Of a stretch of 64,000 nucleotides of DNA, positions 17,509 through 26,897 are shown one piece after another. The first letter of the stretch is position 1. Each line of letters starts with the position of its first letter. Source of the stretch: Fibrella rubiginis (GTDB lineage: Bacteria; Bacteroidota; Bacteroidia; Cytophagales; Spirosomataceae); contig NZ_JAFMYV010000006.1 in NCBI RefSeq assembly GCF_017353185.1, positions 124,001-188,000 on the forward strand. The letters run 5' to 3'. Made by a program: the position numbers and the translations under genes. The notes below the pieces were generated by a model that searched no databases, was not told the DNA's origin, and saw only the letters and a list, made by a program, of their open reading frames with translations.

Positions 17509-17838
17509 TCAGTCGGGCTTACGCTTGTCCGGTTCTGACTTAGGCCGGGGGCGGGGTGGCTCCGTTGTACCCGACTGTTCGATGTGCACCGACGAACTGC
17601 CATCGTGCCGCACCACCGTGGTGTTGCCGCCGTTGGTTGACGTAACTACGGTGGTTTTGCCGTCGCTGCTGGTTTGCGTCACCGTGGCCGAATTACCCGT
17701 TCCCGACTGACGGATCACGACTGTTGACCGGGCGGGCGGCTGCGTAGAATCCGGGACACTTGCTGACTGAGCCAGCAAGGTGCCTGTGCTAAATAGCATA
17801 GCCCCAAATGTGGCGGCGAGGATGGGCTGTGTGTGCAT
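17509..17838 (-). CDS. Small secreted curlin-repeat protein, first gene of the curlin cluster
   Basis: 109 residues. A signal peptide (MHTQPILAATFGAMLFSTGTLLAQ) precedes a short region with two or three curlin-like strands (TVVIRQSGTGNSATVTQ, TTVVRHDGSSSVHIEQSG). The last ~20 residues are a charged, proline-rich tail (EPPRPRPKSEPDKRKPD) not seen in the other curlins. It ends 47 bases before the 674-aa curlin and is probably the first gene of that transcript. Its size and charged tail suggest a minor subunit, capper or anchor rather than a major fibre component. This is inference; it is not obviously CsgB or CsgC. Confidence 0.72.
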   Translation of the reverse strand: MHTQPILAATFGAMLFSTGTLLAQSASVPDSTQPPARSTVVIRQSGTGNSATVTQTSSDGKTTVVTSTNGGNTTVVRHDGSSSVHIEQSGTTEPPRPRPKSEPDKRKPD

Positions 17839-18283
17839 AAGAGAAAGTGATGACGTAATGATGCAGGTTTTGCCAGCAATGGCCTTTCACTAACAACTGC
17901 CTAAATGTACGCGATCCCCTAAGCGGGAACCAACCGTTTAGACAGGCCCATTTATTAAGCGTCATTCTCCATAATACCCATAGGAAATAGTACAATTCCC
18001 AGAATAACCATCCATTAAACGCAGGCAGGCTAATGATTATATGGAAAAGGTAAGATTCTCAGCTACCACCGGCGCTTCTTACACTCACTGTTAATATACT
18101 GTGCGGTATGTGTCCGACTATCAATCATATATAACAACAGACGAACATTTACCGGCGGACAGTGAGCGTCCAATTTCGGACAGAGCAGTGGCCAAAAAAG
18201 CCTTTTCTAAGCCAGAAACAACGATATATTCTGTTGGCACGGCTGTTGACCACCGTTTCTCCGAACCCGGTTTTCTCGACTTT
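17839..18283. other. Intergenic region between divergent curli cluster and FtsX permease
   Basis: About 445 bases of lower GC than the flanks. It should hold the promoters of the curlin transcript (leftward) and the permease (rightward). I see no strong hairpin, no convincing TAnnTTTG/TTTG pair and no supported small gene. The frame of the permease is open back to an ATG at 18101, but the translated sequence there does not resemble permease N termini. Confidence 0.5.
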
Positions 18284-20677
18284 ATGCTACGCTCCTACCT
18301 TACCCTCGCCTTGCGTCAGCTTTTGCGTAATGGCCTCTACTCAACTCTTAATATTGGTGGGTTGGCTATAGGGCTGGCCGTCAGCACATACATAGGCCTG
18401 TATGTCTGGCACGAATTTCACTATGACCAGTTCCACCCTTTCGCCCAACGTACTTACCGAGTACTCTCTGTGTCAAAATTTGACGGGCAGGAAGTATCGT
18501 GGCCTCATTTGCATGAATCATTTGGCAGGGAAGCAAAGCGTCAGTTGCCGGAGGTAGAGCAATTCGTACGGTTAAGTCAGGGAGATATGCCCGTTTGGGT
18601 GCAAACGGATACCGATCATCGTCAGAAGGTAAATAATATTGGCTTTGCCGACCCCTCGTTTCTGACTGTAATGGGGTTCCCACTAGCTCTTGGCGACGCC
18701 CATACGGCTCTGACTAGACCAGGCCAAATTGTACTCACGAAGCCCCTGGCTGAGAAATTATTTGGCAGTCAGAATCCGTTGGGCAAGGTCATCACCTATG
18801 ACAAAAAGTTTTCTCTAACGGTCAGCGGCGTGTTTAATACCCTGCCCAGCAACACATTGTTGCACATTAACGCGCTTGTCTCAATAACGTCACTTCCCGC
18901 ATTGGGGTCGCGGAACAGAGATAACTGGGAGCGTTCGGGTTTCTTAGAAACGTACTTAGTGTTGCGGCCTGGTGCTGACGTGAAAAAGATTGCATCAACG
19001 CTCAAACAGGTCAACAGCGGTCTGAAAGTCAACCTGGGTAAAGCTAATTTTCTGCTTGAGTCGCTGCCCTCGCTGCATCTCTATGGTAAAACGGCGGGCG
19101 AGAAAACGCGACAGAACCTGTACATTTTTTTGGGTATTGCCCTCTTAATCCTGGTCTTGGCGATTACTAATTACGTGAGCCTAACCACTGCTCGCGCCGC
19201 GCAACGTACCCGTGAGGTGGGGGTTCGGAAGGCCATTGGCGGACAGCGACGCGAGTTAATAAAGCAGTTTTATACCGAGTCACTGTTGGTAACGACGCTG
19301 GCATTTATGCTAGGGCTGGGGTTGTTGGCAATGGTGTTTCCTTGGGTAAATCAACAGTTGGGTATCTATATGGGTGGACACATTGCGGGCGAACGTGGGT
19401 ACGTTATGCTGATAGTAGTCCTTTGGTTGACCTGCTCATTACTGGCGGGTAGTTATCCCGCCTTACTGCTGTCAGGGTTTCGCCCGCAGGACACTCTCAA
19501 AAGCACAGCTACGGCGGGGCGGCGGGGCGTTGGGATGCGTCGGGTGCTGACTACAGGGCAGTTTGTGGCGTCGGTAGGGTTGCTTATATGCAGCCTGATT
19601 TTTTACGCACAGATGCGCTTCATGCGCACTAAAAATATCGGCCTCGACCGGTCGCAGGTAGTTGCCGTGACGGTAGATCCGGAGATGGTCTCACAGTACA
19701 CCAGTTTCCGGGATGCTGTGCGTCAATGGGCCGGGGCGGGGCGAGTGGCGGCCACCAATACGCGTTTATTTACCCCATTCATTATGACTTACTTTGTAAC
19801 CGGTAGCCGCGTTAAAAAACAAGTCATGCTGAATGCCTTAACCGTAGACAAGTCATTTTTCAGCACTCTTGGCATCAATTGGCTATTGCCACCAGTAGGT
19901 TGGAAAGAAAAGCCTATCACCAAAGAATTACACGTCTTCAACCAATGGGCAGTTAAAGAGGCTGGCGAAACCGTGAAAGTAGTGCCTCATCCCGACCCCT
20001 TTGGGTTTGCTAAAGATGGTATAGAGGGGATCACGGCTGATTTTAACCTGTTTGGTCTGCAACAACAACAGTCGCCGGTGATGTTGAATGTGGTGAGCGA
20101 TACCAGCCGGGCCGTGGTGGCTGATGGGGGCTATCTGCTGGTAAAACTCAGTCCCGGCCAGGACGTACCGGTGGCATTGGGGCAGCTTAAACTCCTTTAC
20201 GAACAAGCCTCTCAGTCCGGTGCGTCTCCCGCCCCGTTCGACTATTATTTCCTGGACGACGCCTATAACAAACTCTACGAAAAAGAGCAGCAACTCGCCA
20301 CGCTCGTCAACGGATTCACCGTGCTAACGCTGCTGGTGGCTTGTTTAGGCTTATTGGGTCTAATGACATTTACGGTGGAAGCGCGCACAAAAGAGATTGG
20401 TATTCGGAAGGTGCTGGGTGCCAGCGTGGCCGGAATCGTGAGCTTACTCAGCCGCGAACTGATACTACTGGTCGTTTTGTCAGTACTGATTGCAAGCCCA
20501 TTAGCCTACTGGGCAATGACGAAGTGGTTAGCTAATTTCGCCTACAAAATCACTATTCCGTGGTGGGCTTTCGCCGGGGCCGGGGCGGGTGCGCTATTAA
20601 TCGCGCTGCTAACGGTCAGTGTGCAAAGTATCCGCGCGGCCGTAGGCAACCCGGTGAAGGCATTGCGCAGTGAGTAG
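18284..20677 (+). CDS. FtsX/MacB-type ABC transporter permease
   Basis: 797 residues from the ATG at 18284, chosen because MLRSYLTLALRQLLRNGLYS matches the conserved start of the paralogous permeases; an upstream ATG at 18101 would add 61 unlike residues. It has an N-terminal helix and periplasmic MacB_PCD core (to about 270), a first FtsX domain (REVGVRKAIGGQRRELIKQF) and a second core. A second FtsX domain (RTKEIGIRKVLGAS) is followed by the end NPVKALRSE. The second periplasmic core looks shorter than in the 760-3165 paralogue. Inner-membrane location; substrate unknown. It is divergent from the curli genes, so a link to curli is possible but unsupported. Confidence 0.92.
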   Translation: MLRSYLTLALRQLLRNGLYSTLNIGGLAIGLAVSTYIGLYVWHEFHYDQFHPFAQRTYRVLSVSKFDGQEVSWPHLHESFGREAKRQLPEVEQFVRLSQGDMPVWVQTDTDHRQKVNNIGFADPSFLTVMGFPLALGDAHTALTRPGQIVLTKPLAEKLFGSQNPLGKVITYDKKFSLTVSGVFNTLPSNTLLHINALVSITSLPALGSRNRDNWERSGFLETYLVLRPGADVKKIASTLKQVNSGLKVNLGKANFLLESLPSLHLYGKTAGEKTRQNLYIFLGIALLILVLAITNYVSLTTARAAQRTREVGVRKAIGGQRRELIKQFYTESLLVTTLAFMLGLGLLAMVFPWVNQQLGIYMGGHIAGERGYVMLIVVLWLTCSLLAGSYPALLLSGFRPQDTLKSTATAGRRGVGMRRVLTTGQFVASVGLLICSLIFYAQMRFMRTKNIGLDRSQVVAVTVDPEMVSQYTSFRDAVRQWAGAGRVAATNTRLFTPFIMTYFVTGSRVKKQVMLNALTVDKSFFSTLGINWLLPPVGWKEKPITKELHVFNQWAVKEAGETVKVVPHPDPFGFAKDGIEGITADFNLFGLQQQQSPVMLNVVSDTSRAVVADGGYLLVKLSPGQDVPVALGQLKLLYEQASQSGASPAPFDYYFLDDAYNKLYEKEQQLATLVNGFTVLTLLVACLGLLGLMTFTVEARTKEIGIRKVLGASVAGIVSLLSRELILLVVLSVLIASPLAYWAMTKWLANFAYKITIPWWAFAGAGAGALLIALLTVSVQSIRAAVGNPVKALRSE

Positions 20678-20751
20678 TGATTGCCAAACGTAAACAGGTT
20701 GGTTGATTATGAAGGCCTCAGTGGCTTTATTCGTCAAACCGTCATCTGCTT

Positions 20752-22020
20752 ATGGCCGCTCTTTCCAAACGACAATTTCTAAAAACGCTCGTTGGCACTA
20801 CGGCACTGTCCGCGGTGGGCAACCTGGATGAAGCGCTGGCACGGGTGACGCATGTGCTGCCCAACGACCTGGCGAAACAGGAAGACTTCTGGGCCAGTAT
20901 CCGGGCGGTTTACCCGGTCACGAAGACCTTTATTCAACTCGAAAATGGCTACTATTCGCTGGCGGCGCAACCCGTGCTCGATGCCTACGTGCAACACATT
21001 CGGGACGTAAACGCGGTGTCGTCTTACTACATGCGGACGCGGCAGTTCGACGATAAGCGGTTGGCGCAAACGCAGCTGGCCGGGCTACTGGGTTGTTCGC
21101 CCAATGACCTGATTATTACCCGCAATACTACCGAATCACTGGATACCGTCATCGGTGGTTTTCCCTGGAAAGCGGGCGACGAAGCCGTGATGGCGCAGCA
21201 GGACTACGGAGCCATGCTTGATATGTTCCGGCTACAAGCACGGCGGCAGGGGATCGTAAATCGGGTTATCTCCCTACCCAACCACCCGCAGTCCGATGCC
21301 GAGATTGTGGGCCTTTACGAAAACGCCATTACACCCAAAACGCGGCTGCTGATGGTATGCCAATTGGTGAACATTACGGGTCAGATTTTACCAGTTCGTT
21401 CTATTGTGGAGATGGCCCACCGGCATGGTGTGGCGGTTTTGGTCGACGGGGCGCATGCCTTTGGGCAGCTGGATTTCACGCTGGCTGACCTCGGCGGTTG
21501 CGACTACTACGCCAGCAGCCTGCATAAATGGCTGGGCACACCCCTGGGCGCGGGCATCCTGTACGTACGGCCCGAAAAGGTGGCGGAGTTATGGCCTTTA
21601 TTTGCCGATAGCAGCCTGGCTGACAGTGATATACGGAAACTGAACCATACCGGCACACACCCCGTAGCTACTGACCTGGCCATTCAGGACGCTATCAAGT
21701 TCCACGAGCGTATTGGCATTGCCCGCAAAGAAGCACGCCTCCGTTACCTGCAACGCTACTGGACCGATCAGGTCCGAAACCACCCCAAAATCACCCTCAA
21801 CACCCCCGCCGACGCGGCCCGGTCCTGTGCCATCACCAATGTGGGCATCGTGGGGAAAACGCCCGCCGAACTAGCCAAAATTCTGTTCGATAAATACAGC
21901 GTATTCACCGTCGCCATCGACTCAGCCAACGTACACGGCATCCGCGTTACGCCTCACGTTTACACAACTACCGCCGAACTGGACATTTTCGTGCGTGCGC
22001 TTAAGGAGATTGCGGCGTAA
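20752..22020 (+). CDS. Exported class V aminotransferase (isopenicillin-N-epimerase-like)
   Basis: 422 residues. The start MAALSKRQFLKTLVGTTALSAVG resembles a Tat signal with KR in place of RR. The rest is a class V PLP fold: TRNTTESLDTVIGG (phosphate-binding region, about 123-136), VDGAHAFGQLDF with Asp 232 to contact the pyridine nitrogen, and YASSLHKWLGTPLG with Lys 259 as the Schiff-base lysine. Members of this group include isopenicillin N epimerase-like proteins and cysteine desulfurase relatives; the substrate cannot be told from sequence. Export of a PLP enzyme via Tat makes sense because it folds with cofactor first. The stop codon abuts a long inverted repeat. Confidence 0.85.
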   Translation: MAALSKRQFLKTLVGTTALSAVGNLDEALARVTHVLPNDLAKQEDFWASIRAVYPVTKTFIQLENGYYSLAAQPVLDAYVQHIRDVNAVSSYYMRTRQFDDKRLAQTQLAGLLGCSPNDLIITRNTTESLDTVIGGFPWKAGDEAVMAQQDYGAMLDMFRLQARRQGIVNRVISLPNHPQSDAEIVGLYENAITPKTRLLMVCQLVNITGQILPVRSIVEMAHRHGVAVLVDGAHAFGQLDFTLADLGGCDYYASSLHKWLGTPLGAGILYVRPEKVAELWPLFADSSLADSDIRKLNHTGTHPVATDLAIQDAIKFHERIGIARKEARLRYLQRYWTDQVRNHPKITLNTPADAARSCAITNVGIVGKTPAELAKILFDKYSVFTVAIDSANVHGIRVTPHVYTTTAELDIFVRALKEIAA

Positions 22021-22198
22021 GGGTTGGCGATTAATGGCTTCGCATGGGTCGGCTTCGCGCTACGTGCCCTTCGACAGGCTCAGGGTGACAACGACCTTGA
22101 CTCAACTCAAGAACCTGTCTTATTTGCCTGTCACCCTGAGCCTGTCGAAGGGCACGTAGCGCAAAGCCTTACATAGCGAAGCCATTAATCGCCAACCC
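22021..22198. repeat. Long intergenic inverted repeat filling a convergent gap
   Basis: The outer arms (22021-22043 and 22176-22198, from GGGTTGGCGATTAATGGC) pair perfectly over 23 bp. After a 7-base unpaired step on each side, the inner arms (22051-22090 and 22129-22168) pair over 40 bp with one mismatch. The inner arm contains CCCTTCGACAGGCTCAGGG, a sequence I remember as recurring in unrelated bacterial genomes (unverified). It begins on the base after one stop codon and ends 13 bases from the convergent one, so a bidirectional terminator role is likely. Confidence 0.9.
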
Positions 22199-22211
22199 CC
22201 ACGCTGCCAGA

Positions 22212-23762
22212 TCAACGACCCTTCATCTGCGCTACCACACCAGAATCTTTATACTGATTATTAAGCACTAACAGCCCCGCTTTAGTAGTTTGCCAGCGGG
22301 TATTCCAGGCGGCGGGGGTGGGCGACAGGGTACGGACGTAAGCCCCCAGAGCAATATCCTCGTCGCCGTCGTGGTCCAGATCGCCGGCGGTCATCACCAG
22401 CCATCGGCCCGCATCGGCACTCGCAAAGGAGCGCGGCGTGAAAGTGAGCTTGCCCTTATTTTCGAGGTAAACGAATACCTGCGGCTTATTTTTACTGAAA
22501 TCGGGAAAGGCCGAAATGGCCGCCAAATCCAGATCACCATCGTTGTCGAAATCGCGGGCAAGCACCTGCCCGGCCCCCGGCATGGGGTAGAAGTAGGCCT
22601 GTTTGAACCCAAACTTACCATCGTTCAAATACACCCGGATGCCGTGATACGGCTTTACGATCTGCGAATAATCGGCGTTGTCGCCGTTGGTGCAGATCAG
22701 GTCAGGCTGCCCGTCGCCGTTTATATCGGCCAGTTCTAGATACGATGAGCCGTAGACAGGCGGGAAACGGAGCAGCGTCTTTTTTTGGAAGGTGCCATCG
22801 TGCTGATTCGTAAACAGGGTCACCTGCTCATCACCCTGCGCAAACAGCACCAGCATGTCAGCCCAACCATCGGCATTCAGATCGCGAATAATGGCCTGGC
22901 GGGCACCGGGCGCAGGGTCAATTACTGTTTTGCGATAGCCATTTCCTGCCCGAAAAAAGGCACTCAGCTGACCCACGTTATGGCCATATTCGCAAACGAC
23001 CAGGTCAGTTTGGCCGTCGTGATTTAGGTCGCCCACACTAACCTGAACGGGCCGGTACAGGCTGTCAATCAGCGGGTTGCTTCTGCCAAACTCTTGGAGG
23101 CTGCCCGCTTTTTTGTCGTTGGGCGTCATAATACCCATCAGCAAATAACCCATCTTTCCGTTACCCTGCCACGACTTCACATCGGAAATGGCACTGCTAA
23201 AATGCAGGGAATCGCGGCGGTTCAGGTGACTGTCGAACTTGAACAGATCGCCCCGGCTGGTGCCTACGCTGAGGGTTTGGGTGGCCGGATCAATATGCAG
23301 AAAGGTAGTCAGCGAAAGCAGCGAGTCGGTTGGGCTACGGGGGGTAAACAGGGGTAACGCCCCCACCACCGGCGCGGGGGTATGGGGCAGGCTGTCGGGC
23401 GCGGTTTCGGCGTAATACGCTACAATTTTTTTCCAGTCGGCAACCGACAAAACGGGTTGTGCGGGCAGATAACCCAGTTGTACACCCCGTGCCTGCTCTT
23501 CCAGTTGTGCCTGATGTTTGCCCAGATTCAGGGTGTCGGTAATAAAACCCAGGCGCAGGGCCATACGGGGCAGCACACCCGTTTGCCAGGTCTTTTTGTC
23601 GAGCAGCCCAGGGTCGGGAAACTGATGGCAACTGGCACAGTACACATTCGCCAGTTCTTCACCTGTTTGGGGCGGCTGTGAACAACTCAACGACGTTACA
23701 ATGATCCACCCAATCAATAAGCTTAGCAAGCTCAATACTGTCCCAACCTTTGGCATACACAT
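22212..23762 (-). CDS. Lipoprotein with a haem c motif and VCBS/FG-GAP repeats
   Basis: 516 residues from the ATG at 23762; MPKVGT, two codons later, is equally possible. The signal peptide ends IIVTSLSC, a lipobox. Close behind is CASCHQFPDPGLL, a CxxCH haem-attachment site followed by a short cytochrome c-like segment (KTWQTGVLPRMALRLGF). The remainder is a beta-propeller of VCBS/FG-GAP units with calcium-binding-like loops (DLNHDGQTDLVV, DLNADGWADMLV, DINGDGQPDLIC, DFDNDGDLDLAA, DLDHDGDEDIAL). The protein should be anchored in the outer membrane. Electron transfer to or from a bound substrate is inference. A second haem ligand is not obvious, and the cytochrome part is shorter than a full domain. 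Confidence 0.85.
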   Translation of the reverse strand: MCMPKVGTVLSLLSLLIGWIIVTSLSCSQPPQTGEELANVYCASCHQFPDPGLLDKKTWQTGVLPRMALRLGFITDTLNLGKHQAQLEEQARGVQLGYLPAQPVLSVADWKKIVAYYAETAPDSLPHTPAPVVGALPLFTPRSPTDSLLSLTTFLHIDPATQTLSVGTSRGDLFKFDSHLNRRDSLHFSSAISDVKSWQGNGKMGYLLMGIMTPNDKKAGSLQEFGRSNPLIDSLYRPVQVSVGDLNHDGQTDLVVCEYGHNVGQLSAFFRAGNGYRKTVIDPAPGARQAIIRDLNADGWADMLVLFAQGDEQVTLFTNQHDGTFQKKTLLRFPPVYGSSYLELADINGDGQPDLICTNGDNADYSQIVKPYHGIRVYLNDGKFGFKQAYFYPMPGAGQVLARDFDNDGDLDLAAISAFPDFSKNKPQVFVYLENKGKLTFTPRSFASADAGRWLVMTAGDLDHDGDEDIALGAYVRTLSPTPAAWNTRWQTTKAGLLVLNNQYKDSGVVAQMKGR

Positions 23763-23949
23763 GGCATTAAAGTAGGACAAATTTTTGGTAGAATTACTGA
23801 TTCAAAGCAACTAACTACGACTGTATTGTTCTGTCTAATTGCTGATGTTCAAATTATTATTTTGCTTACCTTTAAAAAATAGCAGCAATACAGTGGCTTT
23901 TTGTTACTAGCACAAAACATTGTATTGATATAGTTCTATTTCACAAATC

Positions 23950-25140
23950 ATGGCACACGTTTTCAATCGTCGAAACTGGTTGCAATCAACCGGTTTGTTA
24001 ACGGCCGGTCTGGCAACCGGCCTGAGTCGCTGGCAGAAAGCCAAAGCGGCATTCATTCCTGAATCCGTTGCCACTGAGCAGCGGCTGTTTAACGAGTTTG
24101 TGGCGCTGACCAACACCCCGCCCGACACCATGCCTGCCCTGAAGGCCCGGCTGTTTGCCAACGAAAACCCATACGGCATTTCAACCAGTGCTAAAGAAGC
24201 CATCAATAAAGCTACCGCGCTGGGCAATCGCTACGCCTGGATGGAGTTTGCACAGTTGAAAAAGATGATCGCCGATGCCGAAGGAGTTTCGCCCAAAAAC
24301 ATCCTGATCACCCCCGGCTCGTCGGATGTGCTGATGGCGGCGGCAGTAAACTTTTCGCAGAAAGGCGCAATCCTCACCAGCCGCCCGACCTACGACGACC
24401 TGCTGGAACGGGCTACCAAACAAAACGGCCAAATCCTGACCGTACCGGCTACCACCGGCCTGGGCTACGACCTGGCCGCGCTGAAAGCCAAAGCCCTCAG
24501 CACGCCGGGCCTGAGCATGGTCTATATCGTGAACCCCAACAACCCCACGGGCACCATCGTTTCCCCCGCCGAACTGGCCCAGTTTTGCCGCGACGTTGCC
24601 CCAAAAGTGCCCGTATTCATTGATGAGGCCTATATCGACTTCCTCGAGCCTGCCGACCGGCCCATGCTGGGCAAGCTCGTAGCCGAAGGCCTCGACGTGA
24701 TGCTGGCCCGGACGTTCTCGAAGATTCACGGTTTTGCGGGCCTGCGGCTGGGCTATGTCATGGCCCAACCCAAGTCGATCACGCAGATCAAGCCGTTCAC
24801 CAACGGCGAGTTTGCGGTGGGCATCACCACGCTCATGGGTGGCATTGCCTCCTATCAGGATCAGGCGTGGCAGACGTATTGCCGCACCGAAAACGCCAAA
24901 GCCCGCGACTACACCATGAAAGAATTGAAGGCCATCGGCTACGAACCCATTCCGTCCTACGCCAACTTCATCCTGTTTCCGATCAAGATGAAAACACAGG
25001 CTTTTGAAAACCAGATGTATGGTCAGGGTGTGGGCATCCAAACCCGCGAAATTGACCGGCAACCCTACTGCCGCGTCAGCATCGGCACGATGGACGAGAT
25101 GAAAATTTTCATGGACGCATTTAAGAAGGTAGTAGGCTAG
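23950..25140 (+). CDS. Tat-exported class I/II aminotransferase (histidinol-phosphate aminotransferase-like)
   Basis: 396 residues. The start FNRRNWLQSTGLLTAGLATG is a twin-arginine signal (RR-N-W-L). The fold-type I aminotransferase domain follows: ANENPYGISTSAKEAI, ITPGSSDVLMAAA, VYIVNPNNPTGTIV, FIDEAYIDFLE and ARTFSKIHGFAGLRLGY with Lys 258 as the PLP lysine. The arrangement is that of HisC-like enzymes, but a periplasmic enzyme outside a his operon is unlikely to make histidine. It belongs to an exported aminotransferase subgroup of unknown substrate. It is followed by a Tat-exported amine oxidase on the same strand, so joint action on amines or amino acids is plausible. Confidence 0.88.
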   Translation: MAHVFNRRNWLQSTGLLTAGLATGLSRWQKAKAAFIPESVATEQRLFNEFVALTNTPPDTMPALKARLFANENPYGISTSAKEAINKATALGNRYAWMEFAQLKKMIADAEGVSPKNILITPGSSDVLMAAAVNFSQKGAILTSRPTYDDLLERATKQNGQILTVPATTGLGYDLAALKAKALSTPGLSMVYIVNPNNPTGTIVSPAELAQFCRDVAPKVPVFIDEAYIDFLEPADRPMLGKLVAEGLDVMLARTFSKIHGFAGLRLGYVMAQPKSITQIKPFTNGEFAVGITTLMGGIASYQDQAWQTYCRTENAKARDYTMKELKAIGYEPIPSYANFILFPIKMKTQAFENQMYGQGVGIQTREIDRQPYCRVSIGTMDEMKIFMDAFKKVVG

Positions 25141-25144
25141 TTAT

Positions 25145-25252
25145 AATGAGTGAATGAGCGAATGAGTGAATAGGTTTGGAGCGCTTCGCACATATGCTTT
25201 TACATGCGCGAAGCGCTCCAAACCTATTCACTCATTCGCTCATTCACTCATT
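25145..25252. repeat. Perfect 45-bp inverted repeat with AATGAGYG word tract
   Basis: The arms 25145-25189 and 25208-25252 are perfect reverse complements with an 18-base loop. The outer part of each arm is three imperfect 8-base words (AATGAGTG, AATGAGCG, AATGAGTG). It starts 4 bases after the aminotransferase stop and ends 13 bases before the amine-oxidase ATG. The open frame that runs back through it from the oxidase is a by-product of the repeat. Confidence 0.93.
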
Positions 25253-25265
25253 CGCTAATTACTTC

Positions 25266-26867
25266 ATGACTCGACGCGATTTTATAAACAGAACCTCGGC
25301 TGGGTATGCCGGTTTGAGCGCCTGGGGGTTGCTGCGGGCGGCCCCGGCGGCGGCGTTTAGCTTGCCCGCTAATGGTACAGATACCCACGGCAACGGCAGG
25401 CGGGTGGTGATTCTGGGGGCGGGGCTGGCCGGCATGGCTACCGCCTACGAATTGGGCAAGCTCGGCTATGACTGCACCCTGCTCGAAGCCAGAAACCGCT
25501 CCGGGGGCCGCGTATGGACCATTCGGGGCGGCACGTCGGAGACCGAGCTTGGGGGGACGCCGCAGACCAGCCAGTTTGCGCCGGGTAATTACTTCAACGC
25601 CGGGGCCGCGCGCATTCCGCACCACCATCAGCTTACGTTACAGTATTGCCGCGAACTGGGTGTGCCGCTGGAAATTTTTAACGGGAGTAACGAAGCGGCG
25701 TACCTGTATAACCACCAACCAGCTTCGGGCCTGACGGCGGCGGCTGGTGGCGGTGCAACACAACCGGCGGCGGTAAGTCCGCTGGCGAACCGGCGGATGC
25801 GGATTAAAGAGTACCACAACGACATGCGCGGCTACACCACCGAGTTGCTGGCCAAGGCACTGGATCAGGGACAGCTGGACCAGAACCTGACCAAAGAAGA
25901 CGTTGAAAAGCTGGTCGATTTCCTGAAAAACGAAGGCGACCTCAACACGGCGCACCTCTACAAAGGGACCAACCGGCGCGGCTACAAAACTCAGCCCGGC
26001 GCAGGACCAACCCCCGGCGAAGTCGTTGACCCCTACGGGCTTACTGATTTGTTGCGGTCAGGGTTTATGCAGCCCGTCTTCTACAACGTTGGCGATTATA
26101 TCTACGAACAGCAAACCACGCTGATGCAGCCGGTGGGTGGTATGGACGCCATTCCGAAGGCATTTGAAGCGAGGCTGGCGGGTAAGATTCAGTTCAACGC
26201 CCGCGTGACGGAGCTTCGCAAAACCGAGAAAGGCGTACGGGTGGTGTACCAGAAAGGGGGCAAACCCGCCGAAATGGAAGCCGAATTCTGCGTGTGTACG
26301 CTACCGTTGCCGGTACTCAAAAACATCGAATCCGACATTTCGGGAACGGTGAAGCGGGCGGCAGACTTTGTACCCTATATCAAAACCGGTAAGATCGGGC
26401 TGCAATTCAAGCGGCGGTTTTGGGAGGAAGACGACGGCATTTACGGTGGTATTTCGCGTACCAACATGGACATCAACCAGATCTGGTACCCGTCCTATGG
26501 CTTCATGAAACCAACCGGCGTGTTGATCGGCTACTACAACTTTTATGGCCGTGCTGAGGCCGTGGGGGCACTTCCGGTGGCCGAGCGGCAGCAGCTGGCA
26601 CTCGCGCAGGGCAAACAGATTCACCCGCAGTATGCCACCGAATTCGAGAACGCGTTTTCGCTGGCGTGGCACCGCATTCCGCACTCAGAAGGTGGCTGGG
26701 CTATGTATGACGACGCCACCCGCCGCAAACAGTACCCCGCCCTGCTCGAACCCGACGGACCGATTTATTTCGCCGGGGAACATACCACCTACCTCACCGC
26801 CTGGATGGCTGGGGCACTCACCTCCGCCCGCCGCGCCGTGGAAGCGATCCACAAGCGGGTAGGGTAA
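25266..26867 (+). CDS. Tat-exported flavin monoamine oxidase-like FAD oxidoreductase
   Basis: 533 residues from the ATG at 25266. That start gives a Tat signal (MTRRDFINRTSAGYAGLSAW), and any earlier start would translate the inverted repeat. The Rossmann motif GAGLAGMATA (residues 51-60) and LLEARNRSGGRVWT are the FAD-binding signature of the amine-oxidase superfamily. GGMDAIPKAFE and the C-terminal IYFAGEHTTYLTAWMAGAL are the second FAD-contact regions. The substrate could be an amine, an amino acid or a related compound. Together with the preceding Tat-exported aminotransferase it suggests periplasmic amino-compound oxidation, possibly feeding electrons outward, but this is inference. Confidence 0.9.
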   Translation: MTRRDFINRTSAGYAGLSAWGLLRAAPAAAFSLPANGTDTHGNGRRVVILGAGLAGMATAYELGKLGYDCTLLEARNRSGGRVWTIRGGTSETELGGTPQTSQFAPGNYFNAGAARIPHHHQLTLQYCRELGVPLEIFNGSNEAAYLYNHQPASGLTAAAGGGATQPAAVSPLANRRMRIKEYHNDMRGYTTELLAKALDQGQLDQNLTKEDVEKLVDFLKNEGDLNTAHLYKGTNRRGYKTQPGAGPTPGEVVDPYGLTDLLRSGFMQPVFYNVGDYIYEQQTTLMQPVGGMDAIPKAFEARLAGKIQFNARVTELRKTEKGVRVVYQKGGKPAEMEAEFCVCTLPLPVLKNIESDISGTVKRAADFVPYIKTGKIGLQFKRRFWEEDDGIYGGISRTNMDINQIWYPSYGFMKPTGVLIGYYNFYGRAEAVGALPVAERQQLALAQGKQIHPQYATEFENAFSLAWHRIPHSEGGWAMYDDATRRKQYPALLEPDGPIYFAGEHTTYLTAWMAGALTSARRAVEAIHKRVG

Positions 26868-26897
26868 CATCTGTTTACATTGAAAACTCAATATCCC

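Noticed and set aside
18101..18283. ATG at 18101 as the start of the third permease
   Set aside because: The extra 61 residues do not resemble permease N termini, whereas MLRSYLTLALRQ at 18284 matches the paralogues.
25176..25265. 30-residue N-terminal extension of the amine oxidase
   Set aside because: It is the translation of the inverted repeat at 25145-25252; the Tat signal starts at the ATG at 25266.
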